DNA of 53,030 nt from contig JBGAPI010000036.1 in assembly GCA_044221335.1 (NCBI GenBank), positions 1-53,030 on the forward strand. Reading direction: 5' to 3'. Shown one piece after another: positions 33,356-41,580 of the stretch; within the stretch, counting starts at the first letter, position 1; each line of letters opens with the position of its first letter. The DNA comes from JBGAPI01 sp044221335 (GTDB taxonomy: Bacteria; Pseudomonadota; Gammaproteobacteria; Xanthomonadales; Ahniellaceae). The position numbers and the translations under genes were made by a program. The notes beneath the pieces are model-generated. The model was given only the letters and a program-made list of their open reading frames with translations. It did not search any database and was not told the DNA's origin.

Positions 33356-33829
33356 TCAGCGGCTCAGGGTGAATTTCGACAGGCCGCCCTTGAGGAAGGA
33401 TGCGACCCGCGTCGCGAGACTGTCAGGCGCCGAGGCCGGCTTCGATTCCGCAGGCGGCGCGGGCGGCGGCGGAGGGACTTCCCAGGTGACGCGCGCGGAG
33501 TCCTTCGCGTGCTGCAGGCAGCGCATCGCCTCGAGGCAGAGGCGGTCCCAGCGCAGGAAGTGAACCACCGGCACGTACACCCAGCCCGGCCAGCCCGGTG
33601 GCGGATGGTCCGGATGGAGCGGGTCGTAGCCGCGGGTGCCGGACAGGGTCAGCGCCCCGGTCAGCGCGCGGCCGTTGAGCCGGAATGCCACGGCATCCTT
33701 GTAGAAGGTCGCGATCGGCTCGCCGCGCCAGAACACGGCGGGCTTGCCGTAGAACTGTCCCAGGGTGGCGTTGTGCTGACGCTGCAGGTATTGCGCGAAG
33801 GTGTCGAAGCGGGTGCGCGCGTTGGCCAT
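33356..33829 (-). CDS. Small protein of unknown function with Pro-rich linker
   Basis: A 157-residue soluble protein. An N-terminal domain (1-110) shows Y-G-K-P-A-V-F-W-R-G-E-P-I-A-T-F-Y-K-D-A-V-A-F-R-L, vaguely like the beta-hairpins of TfoX-type N-terminal domains, but I do not claim that family. It is followed by a Pro-rich linker (P-P-P-P-P-A-P-P) and an amphipathic C-terminal helix. No signal. It may be a stand-alone gene; ribosome binding site weak. Confidence 0.55.
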   Translation of the reverse strand: MANARTRFDTFAQYLQRQHNATLGQFYGKPAVFWRGEPIATFYKDAVAFRLNGRALTGALTLSGTRGYDPLHPDHPPPGWPGWVYVPVVHFLRWDRLCLEAMRCLQHAKDSARVTWEVPPPPPAPPAESKPASAPDSLATRVASFLKGGLSKFTLSR

Positions 33830-34224
33830 GGCTGGATGCTACTCCGGCGGCAGTGTCGGCGGTATGCACCGCAGGGCGGAAATTTCGTCGTGCCGTCACG
33901 GCCGCGTTCGCCGACTCGAACCGGCCGGGCGATCGTCGGCACGAGACCGTGCCTCCTTCGTGGATCGGCACCGGGGCCGCTCGGACGCCGAAGCAGGGTC
34001 GCGCGGAGCGGGCCGAGGCCCGCTCTCCCCGCAGGCGCCCGGGGCTAGTGGCAGGGGTGAAGCAGCGACGCGCAATCCGGCGCCGCACCACTTCTCCCCG
34101 ACCGCTAGCCCCCGGCGCCCGCGATCACGACGGCCGGAACATCCTCCACGACGACCGACTTTGCAGGCCGATGCGGCGCCCGCGGGTCGAGAGTCCGGAA
34201 CCGCATTCTCGCCGGAGGACTGCT
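33830..34224. other. 395-base intergenic stretch with a long imperfect hairpin
   Basis: The main structure is a hairpin with 29-base arms, 34034-34062 and 34091-34119, pairing imperfectly (ggcgcccggggctagtgg on one side, cgctagcccccggcgcc on the other), with a 28-base loop. It lies downstream of the amidase gene. The rest shows no gene or repeat that I can name. Confidence 0.55.
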
Positions 34225-35580
34225 CTACGAAGACGTCGGGATCTTCAGGACGACACCGGGTTTCAGGTCCTCCGCGGTCTGCTGCGGGTTGGCGTCCTTC
34301 AGGCGGGAGATGCTGATCCGGTGACGCTGCGCGATCAGCGCCAGCGTCTCGCCGCGCGACACGATGTGCTCCTTCACCGGCTGGCGGTTCTCGGCGAACC
34401 AGGTGCCGGCCGGCGGCGCCGCGTTGAAGTAGTCGCGCACGCCGTCGAGGATCGCGTCGGCGAGCTTTTTCTGCTCGCCGCGGTCGGCCAGCCGACGCTC
34501 TTCCTGCGGATTGGTGATGAACGCCGTCTCGACCAGGATCGAGGGCACGTCCGGCGAGCGCAGCACGACGAAGTTGGCGCGCTGCACGTCGCGCTTGTGC
34601 AGCGGACCGATCTTGGCCAGCGCCAGCAAGACGCGGTTGGCGACCGCGTCGGAGGCCGACAGGCTGGCGCCCTGCGACAGGTCGAGCAGCACCGCAGCGA
34701 GCGTGTTGTCCTTGTCGTCGAGCGAGACGCCGCCGACCAGATCGGACTGGTTCTCGCGGTCGGCCATCATTCGCGCCGCCTCGCTGGTGGCGCCGCGCGA
34801 GGACAGCATGTAGACGGAGGAGCCCGAAGCGCCGCCGCCCTCGACCGCGTCGGCGTGCACCGACACCAGCAGGTCGGCGTTGGCCTGGCGCGCCTTGACG
34901 TAGCGGTCGGTCAGCGAGACGAAGTAGTCGCCATCGCGCATCAGGATCGCGTGCATGCCGGGCTCGGCGTCGATCGCCGCCGCCAGCGCCCGCGAGATCG
35001 CCATCGTGACGTCCTTCTCGTTGGTGCCCTTGGGGCCCGAGGCGCCGGGATCCTCGCCGCCGTGACCAGGGTCGATCGCGACAATCACCTTGCGGCCGCT
35101 GTGGCTCGCCGCCGACTCCGCCGACTTCACCGGCACCGCCGCGGCTTCCGCATCCTTCGGGTAGAGGTCCAGCACCAGGCGATGGCTGGTCTTGCTGGTC
35201 GGGTCGAGGAGGAAGCTCTTGGCGCGCACGTCCTGGCCGAGATCGAGCACCAGGCGCAGCGTGTTGGCGTCGGGCCGGCCGCTGCGGACGCTGCGCACGA
35301 CGCCGAGGCCCACCGGTGCCTTGAAGCCATCCGCCAGCGCGGTGGCCGGCAGGTCGAGCACCAGGCGATTGGGGTGTTCGAGGTTGAACAGCTTGTAGTC
35401 GACCCGGCGATCGAGGTCGAACACGGCGCGGGTGTGATCGGGGCTTTCCCACAGGCGCGCCGCGCTGACTGTCGCCCCGTCGCGCTTGCCTCCGGCCCAA
35501 GCCGGCACGCCGGTCAACGCAGTCGCGATGACCAGGGCGGCGGAAACGGTGGCGGAACGGGAGAGACGCATATCTCGCAT
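34225..35580 (-). CDS. amiC: N-acetylmuramoyl-L-alanine amidase, AmiC/AmiB type with LysM
   Basis: A 451-residue exported cell-wall hydrolase that cleaves between muramic acid and the peptide stem during daughter-cell separation. Domains: signal peptide (to about residue 30), AMIN domain (about 40-135), Amidase_3 catalytic domain (about 165-390) and a C-terminal LysM (about 403-448; V-S-R-G-E-T-L-A-L-I-A-Q-R-H). Zinc and catalytic motifs are D-P-G-H-G-G-x-D-P-G-A, T-N-E-K-D-V, S-V-H-A-D-A and V-E-T-A-F-I-T-N. ATG 35580 (M-R-D-M-R-L) and ATG 35571 (M-R-L) are both possible. Follows tsaE, a widespread gene order (tsaE-ami-mutL), but mutL is on the other strand here. Confidence 0.93.
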   Translation of the reverse strand: MRDMRLSRSATVSAALVIATALTGVPAWAGGKRDGATVSAARLWESPDHTRAVFDLDRRVDYKLFNLEHPNRLVLDLPATALADGFKAPVGLGVVRSVRSGRPDANTLRLVLDLGQDVRAKSFLLDPTSKTSHRLVLDLYPKDAEAAAVPVKSAESAASHSGRKVIVAIDPGHGGEDPGASGPKGTNEKDVTMAISRALAAAIDAEPGMHAILMRDGDYFVSLTDRYVKARQANADLLVSVHADAVEGGGASGSSVYMLSSRGATSEAARMMADRENQSDLVGGVSLDDKDNTLAAVLLDLSQGASLSASDAVANRVLLALAKIGPLHKRDVQRANFVVLRSPDVPSILVETAFITNPQEERRLADRGEQKKLADAILDGVRDYFNAAPPAGTWFAENRQPVKEHIVSRGETLALIAQRHRISISRLKDANPQQTAEDLKPGVVLKIPTSS

Positions 35581-35923
35581 TGAACCGCAAGCCGTCGCGG
35601 CGCGCAATAGGTTTTTCTTTTGAAATCCGCCGTCTATGGCGGGTTTGTCGATTCCTGGTCAGGTTCCGGGGCTAGATGGCTGCCTGGGATTGATTTTGTA
35701 GGGCGGCCACTGGCTGCTGTCGCGAGACGAAGTGGCCATGGCGCGCACTGCTCGCCCTGACGTTGGGCCCTGAGCCCTGTCGAAGCGTCGTGACCGATCA
35801 AGCGCGATTCGCCGCGACGGAATGTGCAAAGCCTGGCAGGGAGAGGGACCCATTGGGCGCTGTCCGCAAGACGTCGATCGCCGCGAGGACTGGAACGCTC
35901 CGCGGCAGCGGGCAGTGCCCGCC
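35581..35923. other. 343-base tsaE-amidase spacer with repeats
   Basis: Holds a degenerate family A pair (35697-35762: gtagggcggccactggctgc ... ggcgcgcactgctcgccc) and, next to tsaE, a good copy (35905-35926). The amidase promoter, if separate, would be in the first 60 bases to the right of 35580. No gene seen. Confidence 0.45.
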
Positions 35924-35926
35924 CTA
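35905..35926. repeat. REP-like family A repeat at the tsaE stop
   Basis: gcgggca-g-tgcccgc (35908-35922) then ccta. Read on the minus strand this is TAG, the tsaE stop, followed by ggcgggcactgcccgc. Confidence 0.82.
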
Positions 35927-36391
35927 CACCACCTGCGCCATCCACTCCGCGCCCTCGCCGCTGTGCGACTCCAGCCGCGCCAGCCGCCCCTCCGTCGAAT
36001 GTTCCAGCGTGAGATGCAGGAAGGGCGGCGGGATGCGGTCTCCGCCGCGCTCGGGCCATTCGATGATCCAGCTCGCACGGGCATCGTCGAGGCCGAGGAA
36101 TTCCAGCTCGGCCGGATCGGCGATGCGGTACAGGTCCAGGTGATAGAGCTCGCCGCGCGGCGTGTCGTAGGTCTCGACCAGCGCATAGGTCGGGCTCTTC
36201 ACCCGCGCACCGGGCACGAGCGCCTGGATCAACGCCCGCGCCAGCGTGGTCTTCCCGGCGCCGAGGTCACCCTCGAGATACAGCACGGCGCCGCGCGGCA
36301 TCGCCGCCGCCAGCGCTTCGCCCAGCGCGCGGGTCGCGGACTCGTCGGGCAGAGCGATCGTCCGCATCACGCCGTCGAAGTGCTCAGACAA
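35924..36391 (-). CDS. tsaE: tRNA threonylcarbamoyladenosine biosynthesis ATPase TsaE
   Basis: A 155-residue P-loop ATPase that works with TsaB and TsaD to make t6A at position 37 of ANN-decoding tRNAs. Motifs: Walker A G-D-L-G-A-G-K-T-T, S-P-T-Y-A-L-V-E-T-Y, H-L-D-L-Y-R and I-I-E-W-P-E-R. Start ATG 36391 overlaps the end of the 88-residue upstream gene by 8 bases, so the two are co-translated. Its TAG stop is part of a palindromic repeat. Confidence 0.95.
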   Translation of the reverse strand: MSEHFDGVMRTIALPDESATRALGEALAAAMPRGAVLYLEGDLGAGKTTLARALIQALVPGARVKSPTYALVETYDTPRGELYHLDLYRIADPAELEFLGLDDARASWIIEWPERGGDRIPPPFLHLTLEHSTEGRLARLESHSGEGAEWMAQVV

Positions 36392-36650
36392 AGCCCATCT
36401 CGTTGTCGTCGCGCACGCTCATCACGACGCGGACGTAGCCGTGCGGAATCATCACTTCGAGTTCGACCTCGTCGCCGCCGGGCGTCTGTCCGGGAATCAC
36501 CATCTGGAACCAGGTGCCGCCGGTGTCGACCCCGCGACAGACGATGTGCACGCCCTGCGGTCCGTCGCGCAGATGCGGCTTCAGCACCTCGCCGGCGGCT
36601 TCGACCGCCTGTGGGAAGAGGAACACGGCGTAGAGCTGGTTCTCCGTCAC
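36384..36650 (-). CDS. Small conserved-looking protein of unknown function
   Basis: An 88-residue soluble protein, M-T-E-N-Q-L-Y-A-V-F-L-F-P-Q-A, beta-rich (G-V-H-I-V-C-R-G-V-D, W-F-Q-M-V-I-P-G), acidic, with a single Cys. No family recognised. It begins 12 bases after the purT stop and overlaps tsaE by 8 bases, so it sits inside a purT-orf-tsaE operon. Confidence 0.72.
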   Translation of the reverse strand: MTENQLYAVFLFPQAVEAAGEVLKPHLRDGPQGVHIVCRGVDTGGTWFQMVIPGQTPGGDEVELEVMIPHGYVRVVMSVRDDNEMGFV

Positions 36651-36662
36651 CGACGACTCCGA

Positions 36663-37841
36663 TCAGATCTCGAAGCGGATCTTATCCGCCATCGCCCGCG
36701 CCTTTGCCCGCGCGGCATCCACATCGACGTCGCGCGCCAGCGCCACGCCGAGGCGGCGCTTGCCGTTGACCTCGGGCTTGCCGAACAGGCGCAGCTCGGT
36801 GTCGGGTTCGGCAAGCGCGTCGGCGACACCGTGCACGACCGGCCCCATGCCACGGCCCTCGCCCAGCAGCGCGCAGGACGCCGACGGACCGCGCTGGCGG
36901 ATCACCGGCACCGGCAGGCCGAGGATGGCGCGCACGTGCAGCGCGAACTCGGAAAGGTCCTGCGAGATCAGGGTGACGAGGCCGGTGTCGTGCGGACGCG
37001 GCGACACCTCGGAGAACAGCACGTCCTCGCCGCCGACGAAGAGTTCGACGCCGAACAGGCCGTGGCCACCGAGCGCGTCGGTGATGGTCTTCGCGATCTG
37101 CTGCGCACGTTCCAGCGCGCGCGGCGCCATCGGCTGCGGCTGCCAGCTCTCGCGGTAGTCGCCGTCGATCTGCAGGTGGCCGATCGGCGGGCAGTAGCTG
37201 GTGCCGTCGCGGTGGCGCACGGTCAGAAGGGTGATCTCGTAGTCGAAGGACACGAAGCCCTCGACGATCGCGCGGCCGCGGCCGGCGCGGCCGCCGGTCT
37301 GCGCGTAGTCCCAGGCGGCGTCGACCTCGGCGGCCGACTTCACGATGCTCTGGCCCTTGCCCGACGAGCTCATCACCGGCTTGACCACGCAGGGCAGGCC
37401 GAGCTGCTTCACCGCTTCGACGTACTGCTCGTGGCTGTCGACGAACAGGTAGGGGCTGGTCGGCAGCTTCAGCTCCTCGGCCGCAAGGCGGCGGATACCC
37501 TCGCGATCCATCGTGAGCCGCGTCGCGCGGGCGGTCGGCACCACGCGCAGCCCCTGCGCCTCGAGTTCGAGCAGCGTCGGCGTGTGGATCGCCTCGATCT
37601 CGGGCACGACCAGGGTCGGCTGCTCCTTCGCGATCACGGAGCGCAGCGCTTCCGGGTCGAGCATGTCGACGACGTGCGAGCGGTGCGCGACCTGCATCGC
37701 CGGAGCGCTCGCGTAGCGGTCGACCGCGATCACCTCGACACCGAGCCGCTGCGCCTCGATCGCCACTTCCTTGCCGAGTTCGCCGGAACCGAGCAGCATC
37801 AGGCGGATGGCGTTGCGGTGAGCGGGGGCGCCGAAAAGCAT
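36663..37841 (-). CDS. purT: Formate-dependent phosphoribosylglycinamide formyltransferase PurT
   Basis: A 392-residue ATP-grasp enzyme that formylates GAR with formate and ATP, an alternative to folate-dependent PurN in purine synthesis. Motifs: the N-terminal nucleotide-binding M-L-L-G-S-G-E-L-G-K-E-V, V-V-P-E-I-E-A-I, V-V-K-P-V-M-S-S-S-G-K-G-Q-S, and F-S-E-V-S-P-R-P-H-D-T-G-L-V-T-L. ATG 37841 has ggagcaag upstream and matches family length. An open frame continues into the mutL antisense and is ignored. Confidence 0.97.
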   Translation of the reverse strand: MLFGAPAHRNAIRLMLLGSGELGKEVAIEAQRLGVEVIAVDRYASAPAMQVAHRSHVVDMLDPEALRSVIAKEQPTLVVPEIEAIHTPTLLELEAQGLRVVPTARATRLTMDREGIRRLAAEELKLPTSPYLFVDSHEQYVEAVKQLGLPCVVKPVMSSSGKGQSIVKSAAEVDAAWDYAQTGGRAGRGRAIVEGFVSFDYEITLLTVRHRDGTSYCPPIGHLQIDGDYRESWQPQPMAPRALERAQQIAKTITDALGGHGLFGVELFVGGEDVLFSEVSPRPHDTGLVTLISQDLSEFALHVRAILGLPVPVIRQRGPSASCALLGEGRGMGPVVHGVADALAEPDTELRLFGKPEVNGKRRLGVALARDVDVDAARAKARAMADKIRFEI

Positions 37842-38029
37842 CGTTCTTGCTCCGTCGTGGGAGCGGCGATGATAGCGAGCGAGGGGCGCGCCCTGTGCGC
37901 CGTTGCCCCGCGGCCGCGTCGAGCGAAAGGGGCGGCAACACTTCGCCGGGGCGAGCGCTGCCCACCCTGCCATCCTCGGCCATCGCGGAACGTCGCGGCT
38001 GCCCTCTTGCAACACCACCTCGGGGCGAC

Positions 38030-38046
38030 GGCGCGCAGTGCGCGCC
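38030..38046. repeat. Family A repeat variant upstream of mutL
   Basis: ggcgcgcagtgcgcgcc, the same variant stem as the thiC-side tandem array, 26 bases before the mutL start in the purT-mutL divergent spacer (37842-38072). A less perfect ggcgcgccctgtgcgcc lies near 37885. Confidence 0.65.
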
Positions 38047-38072
38047 CTGTGGCCCGCTATCATTGCCGGCCC

Positions 38073-39908
38073 ATGCGCATCCGCCCCCTGCCCGACCATC
38101 TCGTCAACCAGATCGCCGCCGGCGAAGTCATCGAGCGTCCCTCCTCGGTCGTGAAGGAGCTGGTCGAGAACGCGCTCGACGCCGGCGCGACGCGGATCGA
38201 GGTCGAACTGGAAGCGGCGGGCAGCAAGCTGATCCGTGTGCGCGACAACGGCGGCGGCATCGAGGCGGATGACCTGCCGCTGGCGCTGACCCGGCACGCC
38301 ACCAGCAAGATCGCCAGTCTCGACGACCTCGAGCGGGTCGGCAGCATGGGCTTTCGCGGCGAGGCACTGCCGTCGATCGCGGCGGTGTCGCACTTCGAGC
38401 TGGTCTCGCGCCGCGCCGATGCGGCGCACGCGTGGTCACTGTCCGCGCAGGACGGCGCCCTGGGCGAGCTGAAGCCGGCGCAGCATCCCCAGGGCACCAG
38501 CGCGATCGTGCGGGACCTGTTCTACAACGTGCCGGCGCGACGCAAGTTCCTGCGCGCCGAGCGCACCGAGCTGTCGCACATCGAGGACGGCCTCCGGATG
38601 CTCGCGCTGGCGCGACCCGAGGTCGCGTTCGCGCTCGGCCACAACGGCCGCCGGCTGGTGCAGTGGAATGCCGGCGCCGGCGCGGCGATCGAGTCCAGGA
38701 TCGCGCAGGCGCTGGACGAGGATTTCGTCGCCGGCGCGATCCGCGTCGACGAGGCCGCCGCCGGCATGCACCTGACCGGCCTGATCGGCCATCCGACCGC
38801 CTCGCGCGGCCAGGCCGATCGCCAGCACTTCTACGTCAACCGCCGTGCGGTGCGCGACCGCGTCGTCAGTCACGCCGTGCGCCAGGCCTACGCCGACGTG
38901 TTGTTCCATGGGCGCCATCCGGCCTATGTGCTGTTTCTCGAACTCGACCCGTCGTTCGTCGACGTCAACGTGCATCCGCAGAAGTCCGAGGTGCGCTTCC
39001 GCGAGTCGCGGCTGGTGCACGACTTCCTGTTCCGGAGCCTGCATCGGGCCTTGGCGGCGACGACGGCGGGCATGGCGACGGCGGACCCTCCGCTCGACGC
39101 CGCGACGTCGCCTGCCGCGCTCGCGTCCGCCACTGGCGGAACGAACTCTTCGACCGCCGCTGTCGGCGCCGCGTGGTCGCGACCGACCCAGCACGGCATC
39201 GGCTTCGCGCCGCGCGACCCGGTCGACCTGCTGGGACGCCTGTACGCGACGCCGGCGGTCCCGAACGCCGAGCCGTCCGCCGTCCGGGAGCCGGCTGCCC
39301 TGCCCGCGTCCCACGAGGGCGAGGCGCCACCGCTCGGCTATGCGTTGGCGCAGCTGCACGGCGTGTTCGTGCTCGCCGAGAACGCGTCGGGCCTGGTGCT
39401 GGTCGACATGCACGCCGCGCACGAGCGGATCACCTACGAGCGCCTGAAGGCCTCCTGCGCCGCCGGTCAGCCGGCCTCGCAGCTGCTGCTGGTGCCGACG
39501 GCGATCAACGTCAGCCAGCGCGAGGCCGACGCGCTGGAGGAGTTCGCCACCGAGTTCGCGGCGATCGGCTTCGACATCGACCGCAGCGGCCCGTCCTCGG
39601 TCCTGGTGCGCCGGGTGCCCGCGGCGCTCGACCGCGCCGACGTCGAGCAGCTGCTGCGCGACGCACTCGCCGACCTCGTCGCCCACGGCGCCAGTCGCCG
39701 CATCGACGAGTTCCGCAACGAGCTGCTCGCCACGGTCGCCTGCCACGCCGCGGTCCGTGCCAACCGTCGGCTCACGCTGCCGGAGATGAATGGCCTGTTG
39801 CGCCAGATGGAGGCCACCGAGCGCTCCGACCAGTGCAACCACGGGCGGCCGACGTGGGTGCAGCTGTCGAAGGGCGAGCTCGACAAGCTGTTCCTGCGCG
39901 GGCGCTGA
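38073..39908 (+). CDS. mutL: DNA mismatch repair protein MutL
   Basis: A 611-residue protein with the GHKL ATPase N-terminus: I-A-A-G-E-V-I-E-R-P, E-L-V-E-N-A-L-D-A-G-A, D-N-G-G-G-I, R-H-A-T-S-K-I and G-F-R-G-E-A-L-P-S-I. A variable linker (about 325-420) follows. The C-terminal domain has D-M-H-A-A-H-E-R-I-T-Y-E, fitting the D-[MQ]-H-A-x2-E-x4-E endonuclease motif, and the metal-site A-C-H-A-A and C-N-H-G-R-P-T. That predicts an endonuclease-active MutL, unlike E. coli, so a mutH-independent repair is expected (family knowledge). ATG 38073 has only a weak binding site. Confidence 0.97.
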   Translation: MRIRPLPDHLVNQIAAGEVIERPSSVVKELVENALDAGATRIEVELEAAGSKLIRVRDNGGGIEADDLPLALTRHATSKIASLDDLERVGSMGFRGEALPSIAAVSHFELVSRRADAAHAWSLSAQDGALGELKPAQHPQGTSAIVRDLFYNVPARRKFLRAERTELSHIEDGLRMLALARPEVAFALGHNGRRLVQWNAGAGAAIESRIAQALDEDFVAGAIRVDEAAAGMHLTGLIGHPTASRGQADRQHFYVNRRAVRDRVVSHAVRQAYADVLFHGRHPAYVLFLELDPSFVDVNVHPQKSEVRFRESRLVHDFLFRSLHRALAATTAGMATADPPLDAATSPAALASATGGTNSSTAAVGAAWSRPTQHGIGFAPRDPVDLLGRLYATPAVPNAEPSAVREPAALPASHEGEAPPLGYALAQLHGVFVLAENASGLVLVDMHAAHERITYERLKASCAAGQPASQLLLVPTAINVSQREADALEEFATEFAAIGFDIDRSGPSSVLVRRVPAALDRADVEQLLRDALADLVAHGASRRIDEFRNELLATVACHAAVRANRRLTLPEMNGLLRQMEATERSDQCNHGRPTWVQLSKGELDKLFLRGR

Positions 39909-39960
39909 GGATGCCGGAGCGACGGGAGTCGCTGCCGCTCCTCTCACGGCCCTCGACTCC

Positions 39961-40103
39961 CGTCATTGCGAGCGCGGCGACGCAATCCAGCGTCCTGGCT
40001 CCAGATCCGTCTCGGCGAAGAAGCAGGAGCGAGAGGCGCTGGATTGCTTCGCTGCGCTCGCAATGACGGAGTGCTGGATGTCTTCGCTGCGCTCGCGATG
40101 ACG
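39961..40103. repeat. Inverted-repeat element of the cgtcattgcgagcg type, plus partial copy
   Basis: A left arm cgtcattgcgagcgcggcga (continuing to 39992) and a right arm 40037-40068, its complement with 30 of 32 bases matching, enclose a 44-base loop. A third partial copy (gcttcgctgcgctcgc-like; 40082-40103) follows. This is a short dispersed repeat common in many proteobacterial genomes. It fills most of the 272-base gap between mutL and the DUF1684 gene. Confidence 0.85.
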
Positions 40104-40180
40104 AAATTCCTTCCCGGCATACCCCGAACGGAATTTCTGCGTAGGATTGCCGGTCCAAGCTGGACCTGCCGGAGTCCCCC

Positions 40181-41074
40181 ATGCGTTTCCTGCTGAGCCT
40201 GACCCTGATGCTGACCACCGTTGCCGCTACCGCCGCCCCCGCCGTCGACACCGACCTCAACAAGACCGTCGAGGGCTGGCGCGCCGCGCGGATCGCGCGC
40301 CTGACCGCGCCCGACGGCTGGTTGTCGCTGGTCGGGCTCCATTGGCTCGAGGGGGAACGCGCCCGCATCGGCAGCGACCGCGACAACGACGTCGTGCTCG
40401 CGGTCGGGCCGGCCCATCTGGGCGTGCTGACGAAGCGCGGCAAGTCCTGGCATCTCGAGCTGACGGAAGGCGTCGACGCGAAGATCGGCGACGGCGTGGA
40501 GCGCGGCGCGGACCTCGCCAGCGATGCATCGGGCAAGCCGACCCGGGTCGTCTTCGGCAGCGCCAACTTCACCGTGATCGAACGCTCCGGGCGGTTCGCG
40601 CTCCGGGTCCGCGACGCTGAGGCGAAGACGCGGAAGGAGTTCACCGGGATGAAGTACTTCGCCATCGATCCGGCCTGGCACATCGCGGCGCACTTCGAGC
40701 CGCACCCGCCCGGCCGCACCATCGACATCGCGACCGTGATCGGCACCATCGAGCCGATGGCCAACCCCGGCGCCGTGGTGTTCGACAGGGACGGCAAGAC
40801 CCACCGCATCGAGGCCGTCGACGAAGGCGACGGCGAGCTGTTCCTGATCTTCGCCGACCGCACCAACGGCCGCGAGACCTACGGCCCGGGCCGCTTCCTC
40901 TACGCGCATCCGCCGGCCGAGGGCAGCAACGCCGTCGACCTCGACTTCAACCAGAGCTACAACCCGCCGTGCTCCTTCACCCCGCACGCCACCTGCCCGC
41001 TGCCACCGCCGGAGAACCGTCTGAATCTCGCGGTGACGGCCGGCGAGAAGAAGTACGAGGGCGGACACCATTGA
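40181..41074 (+). CDS. DUF1684 domain-containing secreted protein
   Basis: A 297-residue protein with signal peptide M-R-F-L-L-S-L-T-L-M-L-T-T-V-A-A-T-A and a DUF1684 body: W-R-A-A-R-I-A-R-L-T-A-P-D-G-W-L-S-L-V-G in the first third, then Y-F-A-I-D-P-A-W, and the C-terminal D-L-D-F-N-Q-S-Y-N-P-P-C-S-F-T with T-C-P-L-P-P-P-E-N-R-L. The role of the family is unknown. Start ATG 40181 has ggag upstream. Confidence 0.9.
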   Translation: MRFLLSLTLMLTTVAATAAPAVDTDLNKTVEGWRAARIARLTAPDGWLSLVGLHWLEGERARIGSDRDNDVVLAVGPAHLGVLTKRGKSWHLELTEGVDAKIGDGVERGADLASDASGKPTRVVFGSANFTVIERSGRFALRVRDAEAKTRKEFTGMKYFAIDPAWHIAAHFEPHPPGRTIDIATVIGTIEPMANPGAVVFDRDGKTHRIEAVDEGDGELFLIFADRTNGRETYGPGRFLYAHPPAEGSNAVDLDFNQSYNPPCSFTPHATCPLPPPENRLNLAVTAGEKKYEGGHH

Positions 41075-41580
41075 ACCGGCAGGTGCCACCGGCACTTCCA
41101 TGCCGTGCCACTGTCTTTCGCAAGCGAAACGGTGGTGACACCTCCTGAAGTTGCGGGGTTGTCCGGCGTGCAGCGAAGGGCCAGGGTTGTGCAGAGCTGC
41201 AGCGTCTTCAAAATCCGGGCGATGGGGCTCCTCCAAGCGTCGGGTTTGATCAAAGCGGCGTGAGCCGCGACGTTCGAGGGGCGAGAGTCCCGAGTGCGAA
41301 GCATTTCCAGTCGCGACCGGCGCCGCTCCGACGAACGTTCGGACCGTCCGGCGAATGACCGGCCCATGCTGCTGTCTCGCGCGTGGAATGGGTCCGCATC
41401 GCGGCCATCGGCGGCGCGTGACGTCCAAGGTGGAACCCAACGCAAGTTGATTTTCTCCCTGGCCCGTCGACTACCATCCGGCGCCTGCGCCGCCGCCTGG
41501 CGCGCGCTCATCACGGATTTGATTTCGGCCGCAATTCCGCGGCCGTCATTGGCCAGCATGGCCACTCAAGGAGAGAGTCG
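41075..41580. promoter_or_regulatory. Upstream region of the RiPP operon
   Basis: 506 bases without a credible gene. It holds a diverged family B repeat (41259-41278, agcggcgtgagccgcgacg) and, just before the precursor, two small stems: cggccgc-aattcc-gcggccg (41526-41545) and tggcca-gca-tggcca (41550-41564). A strong ribosome binding site aaggagag precedes ATG 41581. The promoter is presumably between 41300 and 41520; I could not place it. Confidence 0.5.

Noticed and set aside
36246..38072. Open frame extending mutL upstream through purT antisense
   Set aside because: The mutL family N-terminus begins at 38073; the upstream part is the complement of purT.
40957..41565. 202-codon minus-strand frame upstream of the RiPP precursor (possible regulator)
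   Set aside because: Overlaps the end of the DUF1684 gene, crosses a repeat, has no helix-turn-helix or other motif.
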